Assembly: GCF_003269425.1 (NCBI RefSeq)
Contig: NZ_CP030104.1
Coordinates: 1,979,501 to 2,043,500 of the forward strand
Length of the DNA: 64,000 bases
Source: Flagellimonas maritima
GTDB taxonomy: Bacteria > Bacteroidota > Bacteroidia > Flavobacteriales > Flavobacteriaceae
Direction of reading: 5' to 3'
The notes under the pieces are model-generated. The model ran no database searches and was not told where the DNA came from. It saw nothing but the letters and a program-made list of their open reading frames with translations. Made by a program: the position numbers and the translations under genes. Shown one piece after another: positions 41,218 through 50,301 of this stretch. Numbering within the stretch: position 1 is the stretch's first letter; each line of letters starts with the position of its first letter.

Positions 41218-41526
41218 ATGAACGACCTCAAACGAGTTATCGTCGATTTTAAAAAATTGACCCCAGAAGTTTTAAAACTCACTGTAGAGCGTTATCCCGA
41301 TGGATATGGGGATGGAGATATCATTTCGTTCCGTAATGCAAAGGGTGAACGCATCGAAGCTGTTGAAGTTTTGACCGATGACACCAAATATTTGGTAAAG
41401 ATCAGTGAGAAGCTCGAGTACACCATGGAGAACTATGACAAGAACGATTATGAAGATTTTGATGACAATGATCCTGAAGCTGTTGTAGATCCATTTACTG
41501 AGCTCAATTCCAACGAAGAAGAATAA
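41218..41526 (+). CDS. Conserved small acidic protein, unknown function
   Basis: 102 residues: a small alpha/beta domain ('RVIVDFKKLTPEVLKLTVERYPDGYGDGDIISFRNAKGERIEAVEV') followed by a very acidic tail ('NDYEDFDDNDPEAVVDPFTELNSNEEE'). I associate this architecture with a flavobacterial protein of unknown function. It stands alone after moaC. Confidence 0.75.
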   Translation: MNDLKRVIVDFKKLTPEVLKLTVERYPDGYGDGDIISFRNAKGERIEAVEVLTDDTKYLVKISEKLEYTMENYDKNDYEDFDDNDPEAVVDPFTELNSNEEE

Positions 41527-41576
41527 CAAATTTTCATTTCAAGATTCCATTTCAATTAATTCTGCCGTTTTTTAAT

Positions 41577-42521
41577 TTAAATACCTTTTAAATTATCCAA
41601 CATTTCCGCTGTAGTACTGTTCAGATCAAAGTTGGGTTTCCAGTTCCAATCTTTTCTGGCATCGCTGTCATCAACACTGCTCGGCCATGAATCTGCGATT
41701 TGTTGTCTAAAATCCGGAACATACGTAGCTTTAAAATTGGGAATGTGCTTTTGAATGCTTTGGGTTATTTCTTTTGGGCTGAAGCTCATGCTTCCCAAAT
41801 TATATGAAGACCGGATGGTAAGGTTTTCAGCTGGGCTTTCCATTAGATTTATGGTAGCTTTAATGGCATCTTCCATATACATCATGGGCAATTTGGTTTC
41901 TTCGCTCAAAAAACATTCGTACAGCCCCTTTTCCAAAGCTTGGTGGTATATTTCAACCGCATAATCGGTAGTGCCTCCACCTGGCATGGTTTTCCAGCTG
42001 ATCAGTCCTGGATAGCGTACACTGCGTACATCAACATCAAACTTTTTAAAATAATACTCGCACCAACGTTCCCCTGCTTGTTTGCTTATACCATAAACCG
42101 TGCTCGGCTCCATTATGGTGCTCTGCCCAGTGTTCTCCTTTGGTGTATTTGGACCAAAAACAGCTATACTGGAAGGCCAAAAAACCTTACTGATTTTCTT
42201 CTCTTTGGCTAAATTTAAGACATTGAAAAGCGAGTTCATGTTCAGGTTCCAGGCTCTCATGGGGAATTTTTCGGCAGTGGCACTCAACATAGCGGCCATT
42301 AAATAAACCTCATCGATTTCGTAATGCATGACCACATCTTCAATGGCTTCGTAGTTGGTGGCATCCAAGAGCTCAAATGGTCCTGACTGCATCAAGCTCT
42401 CACTGCCCTCTCTAATATCACTGGCCACAATATTATCGGAACCAAATTTATTTCTAAGCTCTATGGTCAGTTCTGTACCTATTTGGCCGCAAGCGCCAAG
42501 AATAAGAATGGATTTTTGCAT
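41577..42521 (-). CDS. L-threonine 3-dehydrogenase-like NAD-dependent epimerase family (SDR)
   Basis: 314 residues, extended-SDR fold: glycine-rich 'ILGACGQIGTEL', 'VYLMAAMLSATAEKFP', the catalytic 'YGISKQAGE' (YxxxK) and 'YPGLISWKTMPGGGTTDYA'. The 'SAXAE' and 'WPSSIAVFGPNTP' segments are those of bacterial GalE-like L-threonine 3-dehydrogenases known from flavobacteria, which oxidise threonine to 2-amino-3-ketobutyrate with NAD. It is a single-gene unit, convergent with the preceding gene. Confidence 0.85.
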   Translation of the reverse strand: MQKSILILGACGQIGTELTIELRNKFGSDNIVASDIREGSESLMQSGPFELLDATNYEAIEDVVMHYEIDEVYLMAAMLSATAEKFPMRAWNLNMNSLFNVLNLAKEKKISKVFWPSSIAVFGPNTPKENTGQSTIMEPSTVYGISKQAGERWCEYYFKKFDVDVRSVRYPGLISWKTMPGGGTTDYAVEIYHQALEKGLYECFLSEETKLPMMYMEDAIKATINLMESPAENLTIRSSYNLGSMSFSPKEITQSIQKHIPNFKATYVPDFRQQIADSWPSSVDDSDARKDWNWKPNFDLNSTTAEMLDNLKGI

Positions 42522-42585
42522 TTAAAAAGGAGTTAATTGCATTTGGCCATAAAGATAGCTTTTATTAAAATTTGTACATTCGCCT

Positions 42586-43083
42586 ATGCAAAAATTGTCC
42601 TGCCTTTTGGTTATTCTTATGCTGTTTTCAGGATGCAGAAAAGATGTTGATACTACTGAGGATGTCCAAGTGAAACAACAGTTCTTTAACTATCAAAAAA
42701 TGCCAAAAAAACTTGCTATAAATGCGATTGCGACCGATACGTTAGAAAAGTGGCCCGAGTTTAAGGCTTTGTCAAGCAGTTTTGATGTGCTGTACCAAGC
42801 GAAAAATGATGAAGATTTGATTTTGGCCATTGATGACCTCATTGAAAAAGAAAAACTTCTTGCTAAGGGCAAGTACCCACAACTTTTTGATAAATTTCAG
42901 ATCAAAAGTAGACAGCGTGTTCTCAAAACATATTTGATAAAAGTAAAGGCCACTATTTTAAACAATGGCGATACCACAGAGCCCACAAAAGAAATGTTGG
43001 AGGCATATAATGCTTTTCGTAACCAGTTCAATGTAATCGTAAATAATCCGTTGGACAAAAAACTGATATTGGATGAGGAATAA
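42586..43083 (+). CDS. Predicted lipoprotein, unknown function
   Basis: 165 residues; lipobox at Cys17 ('LMLFSGC'). The mature part is helical ('YQKMPKKLAINAIATDTLEKWPEFKALSSSFDVLYQAKNDEDLILAIDDLIEKEK'). No family recognised. The stop overlaps the next gene by 11 bp in another frame, so both are translated together. Confidence 0.75.
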   Translation: MQKLSCLLVILMLFSGCRKDVDTTEDVQVKQQFFNYQKMPKKLAINAIATDTLEKWPEFKALSSSFDVLYQAKNDEDLILAIDDLIEKEKLLAKGKYPQLFDKFQIKSRQRVLKTYLIKVKATILNNGDTTEPTKEMLEAYNAFRNQFNVIVNNPLDKKLILDEE

Positions 43084-43573
43084 TTTTATAAGTTGTCTGC
43101 TTTTAATTTTTACATTAATTACAAAAGCACAGACCACCGAAAGGGAAAAGGTAAATACATTATTGGACGATTGGCATCTTGCGGCCGCCAATGCAGATTT
43201 TGACTCTTATTTTGATAAAATGACAAATGATGGGGTTTTTATTGGTACCGATGCTACGGAAAATTGGCAAAATGAAGCATTCAAGGAGTTTTCGAAACCG
43301 TATTTTGATAAGGGCAAGGCTTGGAGTTTCTCAGCGGTCGAAAGAAATATTTACCTGAACGATAAAAAGGATATTGCGTGGTTCGATGAATTATTGGATA
43401 CACAGATGGAACTTTGTAGAGGTTCTGGCGTATTGAAGAAAGAAAATGGGTATTGGAAGATTGCCCACTACGTACTTTCCATAGCTGTACCCAACGAAAA
43501 TGTTTCTGAACTTATCCAGATTAAAAAAGAAAGGGATAGTTTGTTGCTTATTGAACTTAAAAAGAAAAAATAA
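43073..43573 (+). CDS. Exported NTF2-like (SnoaL/DUF4440-type) protein
   Basis: 166 residues with a signal peptide (MRNNFISCLLLIFTLITKAQ). 'VNTLLDDWHLAAANADFDSYFDKMTNDGVFIGTDATENW' and 'DIAWFDELLDTQMELCRGSGVLKKENGYWKIAHYVLSIAVP' follow the cone-shaped SnoaL-like fold used for small-ligand binding. Specific role unknown. It overlaps the preceding lipoprotein gene. Confidence 0.82.
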   Translation: MRNNFISCLLLIFTLITKAQTTEREKVNTLLDDWHLAAANADFDSYFDKMTNDGVFIGTDATENWQNEAFKEFSKPYFDKGKAWSFSAVERNIYLNDKKDIAWFDELLDTQMELCRGSGVLKKENGYWKIAHYVLSIAVPNENVSELIQIKKERDSLLLIELKKKK

Positions 43574-43579
43574 TTTTGA

Positions 43580-44275
43580 TTATTTCTGACCTTCGGGCTT
43601 ATCCTTTCTGGATTCCAATGCCTGTTTGCTTAAACTGGCCAAATTAAAGTTGGGGTCAATTTTTAAGGCCTCATCAATTGATGCGATGGCACTATCAATA
43701 TTTTCTTTATCTTGATTGTACTCCACAAGGCCCTTCAAGTGATAAAAAGCTGCCTTTAATTGTACTTCATAAGGTTGTTGCCTTTCGTAAAATGCATATT
43801 TCATATCGTCTTTGGCATTTGCAATGCCATATTCAATATCGGTGGCCGCACCTGCATTGTCACCCGTCTGAATTTTAAGATCTGCCAGTTCGTAAGCTAG
43901 GTAGGCTGATGGGGTCCTCGAAAAAAGAGTTTCAAAATGTTCCAATGCCCTTTTAGGCTGATTTAGTGCTTTTAAAGAAACCGCTTTTACTTGGACCGCC
44001 AAATTGGAATCATCTGCCTTTTTTTCGATCCCAATGGTATTTAGGGCCTGCATATGCTGTTTATTGTTCATGTATACAAAGGCCAAAGTATCCTTGCGCT
44101 CTTTGGAAGGAGCAAGCACATTAAGATGGGTCAACGAATTAATGACGCCATTGACATCACCTTGCAATCGCATTTCCTTATAAAAGGCCTCATAATGTTT
44201 TAAAAGATCACTTTTGTTTTGCGCAACCCCACTAAAACCTATAAACAATATAGAGACTAAAACTATTTTTTTCAT
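43580..44275 (-). CDS. Periplasmic TPR-containing protein
   Basis: 231 residues with a signal peptide (MKKIVLVSILFIGFSGVAQ). Several degenerate tetratricopeptide units are visible ('DTLAFVYMNNKQHMQALNTIG', 'KALNQPKRALEHFETLFSRTP', 'LVEYNQDKENIDSAIASIDEALKIDPNFNLA'). TPR proteins mediate protein contacts; the partner is unknown. Confidence 0.8.
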   Translation of the reverse strand: MKKIVLVSILFIGFSGVAQNKSDLLKHYEAFYKEMRLQGDVNGVINSLTHLNVLAPSKERKDTLAFVYMNNKQHMQALNTIGIEKKADDSNLAVQVKAVSLKALNQPKRALEHFETLFSRTPSAYLAYELADLKIQTGDNAGAATDIEYGIANAKDDMKYAFYERQQPYEVQLKAAFYHLKGLVEYNQDKENIDSAIASIDEALKIDPNFNLASLSKQALESRKDKPEGQK

Positions 44276-44394
44276 TTATTCCGAGTTTGGTGCGGCAAAA
44301 CTAAAAAAATAATTTGTATAAGGCTGTTAAAGAATACAATAAGAATCCAACCAAAAAGATGTTCTAAAAAATCTTTTTATCCGTAATGGAAATT

Positions 44395-44772
44395 TTAAAG
44401 CGCTAACATGGCTACATTCTTGCCCGTGTACTGTTTCAATAAACCTGCATAGAATGCCAGTGTTTTTATGTCCTCCATAAGACAGGATTTTAAAAAAGCG
44501 CTCAGGTCTTTATAAAATAGGTTTACAGGAACTGTGGGCACGACTGTATTGATAATTTTTGGATCGTAATCATAATCGTCCAACACCACATCCATTTTTA
44601 TTCTGTGCCTATGATAATCTATTTCTACGTCGGCTGCGTTGTAGTGCTTCCTTAAAATAGATTTATGTAAATCTTGAAATCTTGAGGTTATGTTTTTTCT
44701 TGTACTACTATTTGTAATCAAATTATCCATTTCCATCAAGATTTTTGTCGTTAATCTTGAATTTCCCATCAC
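44395..44772 (-). CDS. Conserved hypothetical protein
   Basis: 125 residues (MMGNSRLTTKILMEMDNLI...). 'DVEIDYHRHRIKMDVVLDDYDYD' and 'VNLFYKDLSAFLKSCLMEDIKTLAFYAGLLKQYTGK' suggest an alpha/beta domain. No family recognised. The second ATG is an equally possible start. Confidence 0.6.
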   Translation of the reverse strand: MMGNSRLTTKILMEMDNLITNSSTRKNITSRFQDLHKSILRKHYNAADVEIDYHRHRIKMDVVLDDYDYDPKIINTVVPTVPVNLFYKDLSAFLKSCLMEDIKTLAFYAGLLKQYTGKNVAMLAL

Positions 44773-44889
44773 ATTAAATAAATAAATTTATACAAAGGTA
44801 GAAGTATGAATTCCAAGTATTGAATATCACTTGATTTATTAACTTAAAATACTCCCAATTGTTGTGAAATCTCAATTTTTGATGGTAAA

Positions 44890-45699
44890 CTAAGAAACGA
44901 TAGAGGTATAGAAAAAATGATTTTTATCAAGAAAATTCTTACTTATTACAATTTTTCCTGTTTTACTGGAAAAGTCATCTTGATAAGCAGGTGGAGGAAT
45001 GTTTCTTTTAAGAGCTTCGGCGGTATAATATTCTCTTTTGGTAGGATGTAATGGGTATACGCCATTGAAGATTTGGTTCCAGTAATTATTTGTGACTATT
45101 GCATCTAGCATTTGTATGCAGTCCTCTAAATGAATAAGGTTTATAGGTTGATTTCCGTTGGATAGGTTTTGTTTGTCCGAAAGCATGGTTACGGGATTTC
45201 TATCAGGACCTATGAGACCGCCAAATCGTACAATGGCTGTTTTCAAAGCCCCATCTTGGCCTAAAAGTTCTTCACTGGCCAATAACTGCTTCCCAGATTC
45301 TGAAACTGGACATGGTTCGGTTTCTTCGCTAACTTCTCCATCTATTTTTCCGTAAATTGAGGTGCTACTGACAAATATTATTTTGGACAAATTACTTTTT
45401 TTGATTTCGACATGTAAGTGTTTTATTTTTTCAATAAAACTTTCAGAGCCTCCACCTCTTAATTTAGGAGGTATATTGATTATCAGTACATGAATATTGG
45501 ATAAGAAACCTTGGATATCACCTTTAATACCGTCGGCCGATAGCGAAATTTTGTACGGGTAAATCCCCTCTTTTCCTAAAATAGCCAACTTATCCTTGGA
45601 TGTGGTACTGCCATAAACTTTATAATTTTTGGCCACAAAATGTTTGGCCAATGGAAAGCCAAGCCAGCCGCAGCCCATTATGCCAATTTTCTCAATCAA
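44890..45699 (-). CDS. NAD(P)-binding SDR/epimerase-like protein (YeeZ-type)
   Basis: 269 residues: 'IGIMGCGWLGFPLAKHF' Rossmann motif, 'VLIINIPPKLRGGGSESFIEKI', 'IIFVSSTSIYGKIDGEVSEETEPCP' and 'AIVRFGGLIGPDRNPV'. This is the atypical SDR group in which the usual YxxxK is replaced; catalytic activity is uncertain. Its ATG overlaps the stop of the M28 peptidase by 8 bp, indicating an operon. Confidence 0.82.
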   Translation of the reverse strand: MIEKIGIMGCGWLGFPLAKHFVAKNYKVYGSTTSKDKLAILGKEGIYPYKISLSADGIKGDIQGFLSNIHVLIINIPPKLRGGGSESFIEKIKHLHVEIKKSNLSKIIFVSSTSIYGKIDGEVSEETEPCPVSESGKQLLASEELLGQDGALKTAIVRFGGLIGPDRNPVTMLSDKQNLSNGNQPINLIHLEDCIQMLDAIVTNNYWNQIFNGVYPLHPTKREYYTAEALKRNIPPPAYQDDFSSKTGKIVISKNFLDKNHFFYTSIVS

Positions 45700-47974
45700 A
45701 CTTTATGGTTTTGGTCACTAAAATGGCATCATTTAATACAAAAGGCATTGGAATACTGTTCTTGGGTCTTTCTGGAACCGTAAATGCTTTATTTTCCAAC
45801 AGGTCATTGGAAGATTCATAGAGTGTAAGCTCCAAAATGGAATCTTTGGGAAAACTCAATTCCAGTTCCGTATAATCATTATCGCTTACATAATGCGTAA
45901 TCAATCTCTTTTTTCTGTTTTTGAGAAAATAGTCTGATAGCACAATGTTGTTTACTTTGGCAGAATTCAGTTTGATGGGATTGGTATAAACATCCAATCG
46001 GTTGATGGCCCTTTTTGGCGCAATGCATAGTTCTAGAATCCGCTCCTTGCCAATTACAGTGTCTCTCATAATATCAATAAATGGTTCAGCAACTTCTTTT
46101 TTTGGTGCAGCTGCGATAAAGGTGAATTCAGTACGGTATTTACTGGGTATCGTATTGAGTTCCCCCGGTTCAGGTGCTCGTTCTCCATTTGCAACAAACT
46201 GAGCGTTCCAGTCAATCAATTTTTGATCATAAGTGGCCCAAATAGATGCGTTACTATCCGCATTGTAAACATAAAGAAGACTGCTGGGTTTTGGCCGTTC
46301 TTCGTTAAAGTCCGATTGTATGTGTCCTGAAATACTGAAAATGATGAATAGTGATAAGCACAAATAAGCCAGGCGCTCCTTGTTCTTTAGCTGATCTAAA
46401 AAGGGAAGCACAAGAAAGAACAAAAGTGTAGTAAAAACAGTGGCAGCAACCATCATTTTCAATCCAAGTCCTACTGGAAACATCTTAATAAAAGGTGCGA
46501 AAATAAAAATGCCGGGAAGCGTTAAAAACAATAACAAGAATGGATTGGGCCTGTCTTGGTTCATTATAACCATAAAAGCGACCAAAAGGCTGAAAACAGG
46601 CACTATAAAGAAACTGGCTCCTTTTAAATATGCTGCAACAATTCCGGAAAGAAGCAACCAAATGACAATAGGTGCTACTAAAAGGCTGCCCTTACCTATT
46701 TTTCTGAATTTGTGGTACGTCCAAAAACAGATGGCCAAGGAAAGTAAGGCATAAATTAATATATAGGTATGTCCATTGTAAGTAAACCCATGAAGCATGT
46801 CATTAAATCCAGGATACCACCATTTGATTACCGTCCATGCAAAATATCCGAAAATTCCATTTACGACCAATGTTATCAAAAGAGGTAAGAAACCTTTGAA
46901 AATATCTTTAACGGAAAGCCTCTCTCTTTTTAGCCCCATAATCAAAAGCAATAAAAAAGCTATGACCGCGATACCGAACATGGGCCAAATCCACTCAAAG
47001 GGATAAGAGACCAATTTGAAGAAAGGGAGGTTGAAATAAACATAGTCATCCAGACTTTTTAAATTGCTCAAATCGACTTCGCTAAAATGTTTGAGCAACG
47101 GCATCAAATAACTTCCTTGATGGGCCAACGAGTTTCTATCCAAGCGCTCGTAAGTATCTAAAGCAGTATGATAATCATAGTGGTCATCTATAAAAGCGAA
47201 ATTGAAGCCTTCAATATCTCCATCTTCACGGAAAACGGTTAAATCCGTATCGTTGGGCAACATTTTATAAATACTGTACGCCAACGAATTGGCAACGGGG
47301 TATTCGGGATTTGCCTTGGTAAATTCCTTTATGAGCTTGCCATTGCCACGGTTGGTCTCAATGAGCATATAACTGGGACCTCCACTGCCCCGAGCTTCAA
47401 AATTAAGAACCAACCCTATCTCTTTTGCCCATGGATGTCTGTTTACGAAGAGGTCAGCTCCATTTAGTCCTAATTCTTCTGCATCTGTAATTAAGATAAT
47501 GATATCGTTCTTTGGGGTCTTGTTTTCTACAAGAAATGACCGTATACCCTCTAAAATCGTTGCCACTCCACTTGCAGCGTCGCTTGCTCCAAATGATGAA
47601 TGGGGGTTACTGTCGTAATGCGACATTAATAAGAGTGCCTTTTTTCCGCCCGAACCTTTAATTCTGGCCAATATATTTGTTGCCTTGCTCAGATTTCCCC
47701 AGTCCCCCGCAGTATAACCTTCTTGTGTATTGGTTTCCAAACCAAGTTTTTTGAGTTCGGAAATGATATAGCCTCTAACATTGTCATGTCCTGGAAAACC
47801 TACGGCATGAGGCTCTTTGGATAAATTTTTAACATGCTTTAATGCCCTATCCGTAGAAAATGACTGAAGACTTACATCTTCCACCTCGTTTGTGTAAGAC
47901 GGCATAAGGGATTTATAACTCCAATAAACGGCTAAAAGAAGCAGAATAAGGGCTAGGGTTCTGGAAGATTTCAT
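45692..47974 (-). CDS. Membrane-bound M28-family metallopeptidase
   Basis: 760 residues. An N-terminal signal anchor precedes an extracytoplasmic M28 catalytic domain with zinc ligands in 'MSHYDSNPHSSFGASDAASG', 'DAEELGLNG' (catalytic Glu-Glu), and 'DDHYDYHTALDT'. From ~340 to ~560 about seven or eight hydrophobic helices follow, then a C-terminal beta domain. The architecture is that of ER-aminopeptidase-1-like M28 proteins found in Bacteroidota. Probably removes N-terminal residues from peptides at the envelope. Confidence 0.88.
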   Translation of the reverse strand: MKSSRTLALILLLLAVYWSYKSLMPSYTNEVEDVSLQSFSTDRALKHVKNLSKEPHAVGFPGHDNVRGYIISELKKLGLETNTQEGYTAGDWGNLSKATNILARIKGSGGKKALLLMSHYDSNPHSSFGASDAASGVATILEGIRSFLVENKTPKNDIIILITDAEELGLNGADLFVNRHPWAKEIGLVLNFEARGSGGPSYMLIETNRGNGKLIKEFTKANPEYPVANSLAYSIYKMLPNDTDLTVFREDGDIEGFNFAFIDDHYDYHTALDTYERLDRNSLAHQGSYLMPLLKHFSEVDLSNLKSLDDYVYFNLPFFKLVSYPFEWIWPMFGIAVIAFLLLLIMGLKRERLSVKDIFKGFLPLLITLVVNGIFGYFAWTVIKWWYPGFNDMLHGFTYNGHTYILIYALLSLAICFWTYHKFRKIGKGSLLVAPIVIWLLLSGIVAAYLKGASFFIVPVFSLLVAFMVIMNQDRPNPFLLLFLTLPGIFIFAPFIKMFPVGLGLKMMVAATVFTTLLFFLVLPFLDQLKNKERLAYLCLSLFIIFSISGHIQSDFNEERPKPSSLLYVYNADSNASIWATYDQKLIDWNAQFVANGERAPEPGELNTIPSKYRTEFTFIAAAPKKEVAEPFIDIMRDTVIGKERILELCIAPKRAINRLDVYTNPIKLNSAKVNNIVLSDYFLKNRKKRLITHYVSDNDYTELELSFPKDSILELTLYESSNDLLENKAFTVPERPKNSIPMPFVLNDAILVTKTIKFD

Positions 47975-48094
47975 GGTTTGATCAAGTTGTATATAAAAAT
48001 ATGAAATTATGAAAGGTTCGCACCTTTATAGCGCAATATTTAAATTATTCATTAAAAATCCCTATATTTATTAATCAACCCAAAATGTAATGCT

Positions 48095-48565
48095 ATGGCA
48101 ATCAAGAGTTTTCAAGGAGCTAGATCTAAAGAATCCCTAAAGAAAAAATACAATGCCCCAATACTTGTAGAAGATTACATGACAAAGAAGCTCGTTACAT
48201 TTACACCGGAGCAATCTATTTTAGAGGTGATGGAAGCTTTTGCAAAACATCATATATCCGGTGGTCCCGTAATGGATAAAAATGGTTTTCTGGTAGGGAT
48301 TATTTCGGAAGCGGATTGCATGAAACAAATTTCTGAAAGCAGATATTTTAATCAACCCATATTGGATAAAAGTGTGGAACGTTTTATGACCAAAAATGTG
48401 GAAACCATACCTTTCGATATGAGTATTTTTGATGCAGCAGGTGTCTTTGACAGACATAACAGGCGCAGATTGCCTGTAATGAAGAATGATATTCTGGTCG
48501 GTCAAATAAGCCGTAAGGATATTGTTATAGCGGCACTTAAGTTAAGCTCACAAAGCTGGAAATAA
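48095..48565 (+). CDS. CBS-domain pair protein
   Basis: 156 residues with two CBS domains ('VEDYMTKKLVTFTPEQSILEVMEAFAKHHISGGPVMDKNGFLVGIISEADCM' and 'VERFMTKNVETIPFDMSIFDAAGVFDRHNRRRLPVMKNDILVGQISRKDIV'). Such stand-alone pairs bind adenine nucleotides and regulate other proteins; the target is unknown. Single-gene unit. Confidence 0.9.
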   Translation: MAIKSFQGARSKESLKKKYNAPILVEDYMTKKLVTFTPEQSILEVMEAFAKHHISGGPVMDKNGFLVGIISEADCMKQISESRYFNQPILDKSVERFMTKNVETIPFDMSIFDAAGVFDRHNRRRLPVMKNDILVGQISRKDIVIAALKLSSQSWK

Positions 48566-48576
48566 CTACTTAGTTT

Positions 48577-48927
48577 CTATTCGCGCTTTACAATCATATA
48601 ACGGTCATTGTCCAAAGGCAGATACCCCAGATCATAGAGAAAGTAATAGGTGCTTCCTTTTTTTGTGGTATATAAATTGGTTATAAAATCGAAATCAAAA
48701 CCTTTGTCCATCAACTTCATCTTGGTAGTGGTGGTTTTCCCTTCTTTTAAGGAAAAACTGTTCAATATTCGATAGTTTTTTCTAAGCTTATTATTGATAT
48801 TCCGGACCAAGTTTTTACTGTCCTTATTAAGTTTATTGTTGTAGGCATTCCTGCAATGGTCAGAGCAATATTTTTTATCTACCCTTCCCACCAGCTTTGT
48901 ACCGCATTCCAAGCACTCTTTTGTCAA
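48577..48927 (-). CDS. Small zinc-ribbon protein
   Basis: 116 residues beginning with a zinc ribbon (CLECGTKLVGRVDKKYCSDHCRNAYNNK), the form seen in DUF2116-like proteins. The start is TTG overlapping the preceding stop as TTGA; there is no ATG at the right place. The rest is basic and helical. Function unknown. Confidence 0.75.
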   Translation of the reverse strand: MTKECLECGTKLVGRVDKKYCSDHCRNAYNNKLNKDSKNLVRNINNKLRKNYRILNSFSLKEGKTTTTKMKLMDKGFDFDFITNLYTTKKGSTYYFLYDLGYLPLDNDRYMIVKRE

Positions 48928-49421
48928 CGTAACACTTTTTTGTAATTAAATAGTATTTCCTTGGGGTTTTGTTCTTTTCCACCAATTATGGCATAAATAT
49001 TAACTTCATTGGGCGTGACCTTTTCAAAGGTAAATCCATCGAAATATACGCGATTTCCATCCACTTTGATTAATTTAAAAGTCTGAACTACATTTTTTTC
49101 TTCCCAACCTTTTAAATCTGCGTTAAAATGTTTTAGTTCAAAAACGAGTGTTCCATCAATTTCCCTAAAATGTCCGATTTCGTAGAAATTTACTTTTCCT
49201 TCTAAAATATGTCTAAAAACAAACATCATAGAACCTCCGGATGGAGGGCTCCATAGATCTTCTGCAATTCCCCCAAATGCTTCTCCTTTCCAATGACCTT
49301 CCATCCAGGCCACCTCTGTCAAAGAAGCTTTTGGTGAGATATCACCTTTTTTAAATGAGAGCGTGTTCTGTCCTTTGGAAGAGATAGTTACAAAAAAACA
49401 TAGCATAAAAAACTGTCGCAT
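48924..49421 (-). CDS. Exported DUF6265-like protein
   Basis: 165 residues with a signal peptide (MRQFFMLCFFVTISSKGQ). 'WMEGHWKGEAFGGIAEDLWSPPSGGSMMFVFRHILEGKVNFYEIGHF' is the typical start of this lipocalin-like beta-barrel family, ligand unknown. Co-translated with the downstream zinc-ribbon gene. Confidence 0.8.
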   Translation of the reverse strand: MRQFFMLCFFVTISSKGQNTLSFKKGDISPKASLTEVAWMEGHWKGEAFGGIAEDLWSPPSGGSMMFVFRHILEGKVNFYEIGHFREIDGTLVFELKHFNADLKGWEEKNVVQTFKLIKVDGNRVYFDGFTFEKVTPNEVNIYAIIGGKEQNPKEILFNYKKVLR

Positions 49422-49527
49422 AATTTAAGTTTTATTGAATTAAAAGATGGCATAGGTCTTCAAAAACTGGAATGAAGATGCCAAACTTGTAATCCAAAGA
49501 CGTTTTTGGCTATACTATTTTGGACAG

Positions 49528-50091
49528 TCATACTATTTTAATTTCATGTTTTTTCAAAAGCCCTATAAGTCCCTCTTTAGAAAACTTGGCCTTTCTCAAC
49601 GAATTCTTTTCAGGGTCAATGTCAAAATTGAAGGAGGTGCTCAAATCAGCTTCATCCAAAACTGTTTGAAAAAAGATGGTTTTTTCCAAATTGCAGTTGT
49701 AAAATATGGCTTTGTTCAAATTCGTTTCGGTAAAATCCACTTCAATGAGTCTACACTCCAAAAAAGAAGTTGCTTTTAACCCGACCTTAAAGAAGGAAGC
49801 CAAGGTTAAATTGCAATTTTCAAATTGGACGGATAACAGAAAGTCATTGCAATCTTCAAAACGAAGACCAACGAGCTTGGAATCCTTAAAAACGGATTCT
49901 TTAAAAATGGTATATTTTATATTGGTATTGGTCAGATCGCAGTTTGCAAATGTACATTCCATAAAGTTCTGGTTGTCCAAATACCCTTTGGCGAAAGTAC
50001 AGTTCTCAAAAAGACAATTTTCATAGTCTCCCTTTGGTAATCGGTTTTGCGTATAATCAATTCCCTGAAATTCTTTATCGGCTATAAACAA
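49528..50091 (-). CDS. Pentapeptide-repeat protein
   Basis: 187 residues built from pentapeptide repeats ('ENCLFENCTFAKGYLDNQNFMECTFANCDLTNTNIKYTIF', 'TNLNKAIFYNCNLEKTIFFQTVLDEADL'). The right-handed quadrilateral beta-helix mimics B-DNA in Qnr-type gyrase-protecting members; whether this one does so is not known. Length is near that of Qnr proteins (~215) though shorter. Confidence 0.85.
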   Translation of the reverse strand: MFIADKEFQGIDYTQNRLPKGDYENCLFENCTFAKGYLDNQNFMECTFANCDLTNTNIKYTIFKESVFKDSKLVGLRFEDCNDFLLSVQFENCNLTLASFFKVGLKATSFLECRLIEVDFTETNLNKAIFYNCNLEKTIFFQTVLDEADLSTSFNFDIDPEKNSLRKAKFSKEGLIGLLKKHEIKIV

Positions 50092-50215
50092 ATCGTCTGT
50101 TTTATGATTAGATTTCCTTGAGACATTGTTGCGAGTGCCATATAATCATAGTATAAGAGTTATCAAGAATCAAGACCGTGGCGCTCCAAGAGCCAAGAAA
50201 ATAGACTTTTTTTAT

Positions 50216-50277
50216 CTTGACCCTTGACCCTTGACCCTTGACCCTTGACCCTTGACCCTTGACCCTTGACCCTTGAC
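50216..50277 (+). repeat. Heptanucleotide tandem repeat (TTGACCC)n
   Basis: Nine consecutive TTGACC(C) units, perfect. It lies between the pentapeptide gene and the BNR-repeat gene; a short minus frame through it (repeating GQGSRVK) is not considered a gene. Such a repeat is prone to slippage. Confidence 0.9.
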
Positions 50278-50301
50278 GACTCAATCCCATAATAGTATTT
50301 G

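Noticed and set aside
50108..50290. Short minus frame with repeating GQGSRVK
   Set aside because: Direct translation of the heptamer repeat; no gene signals.
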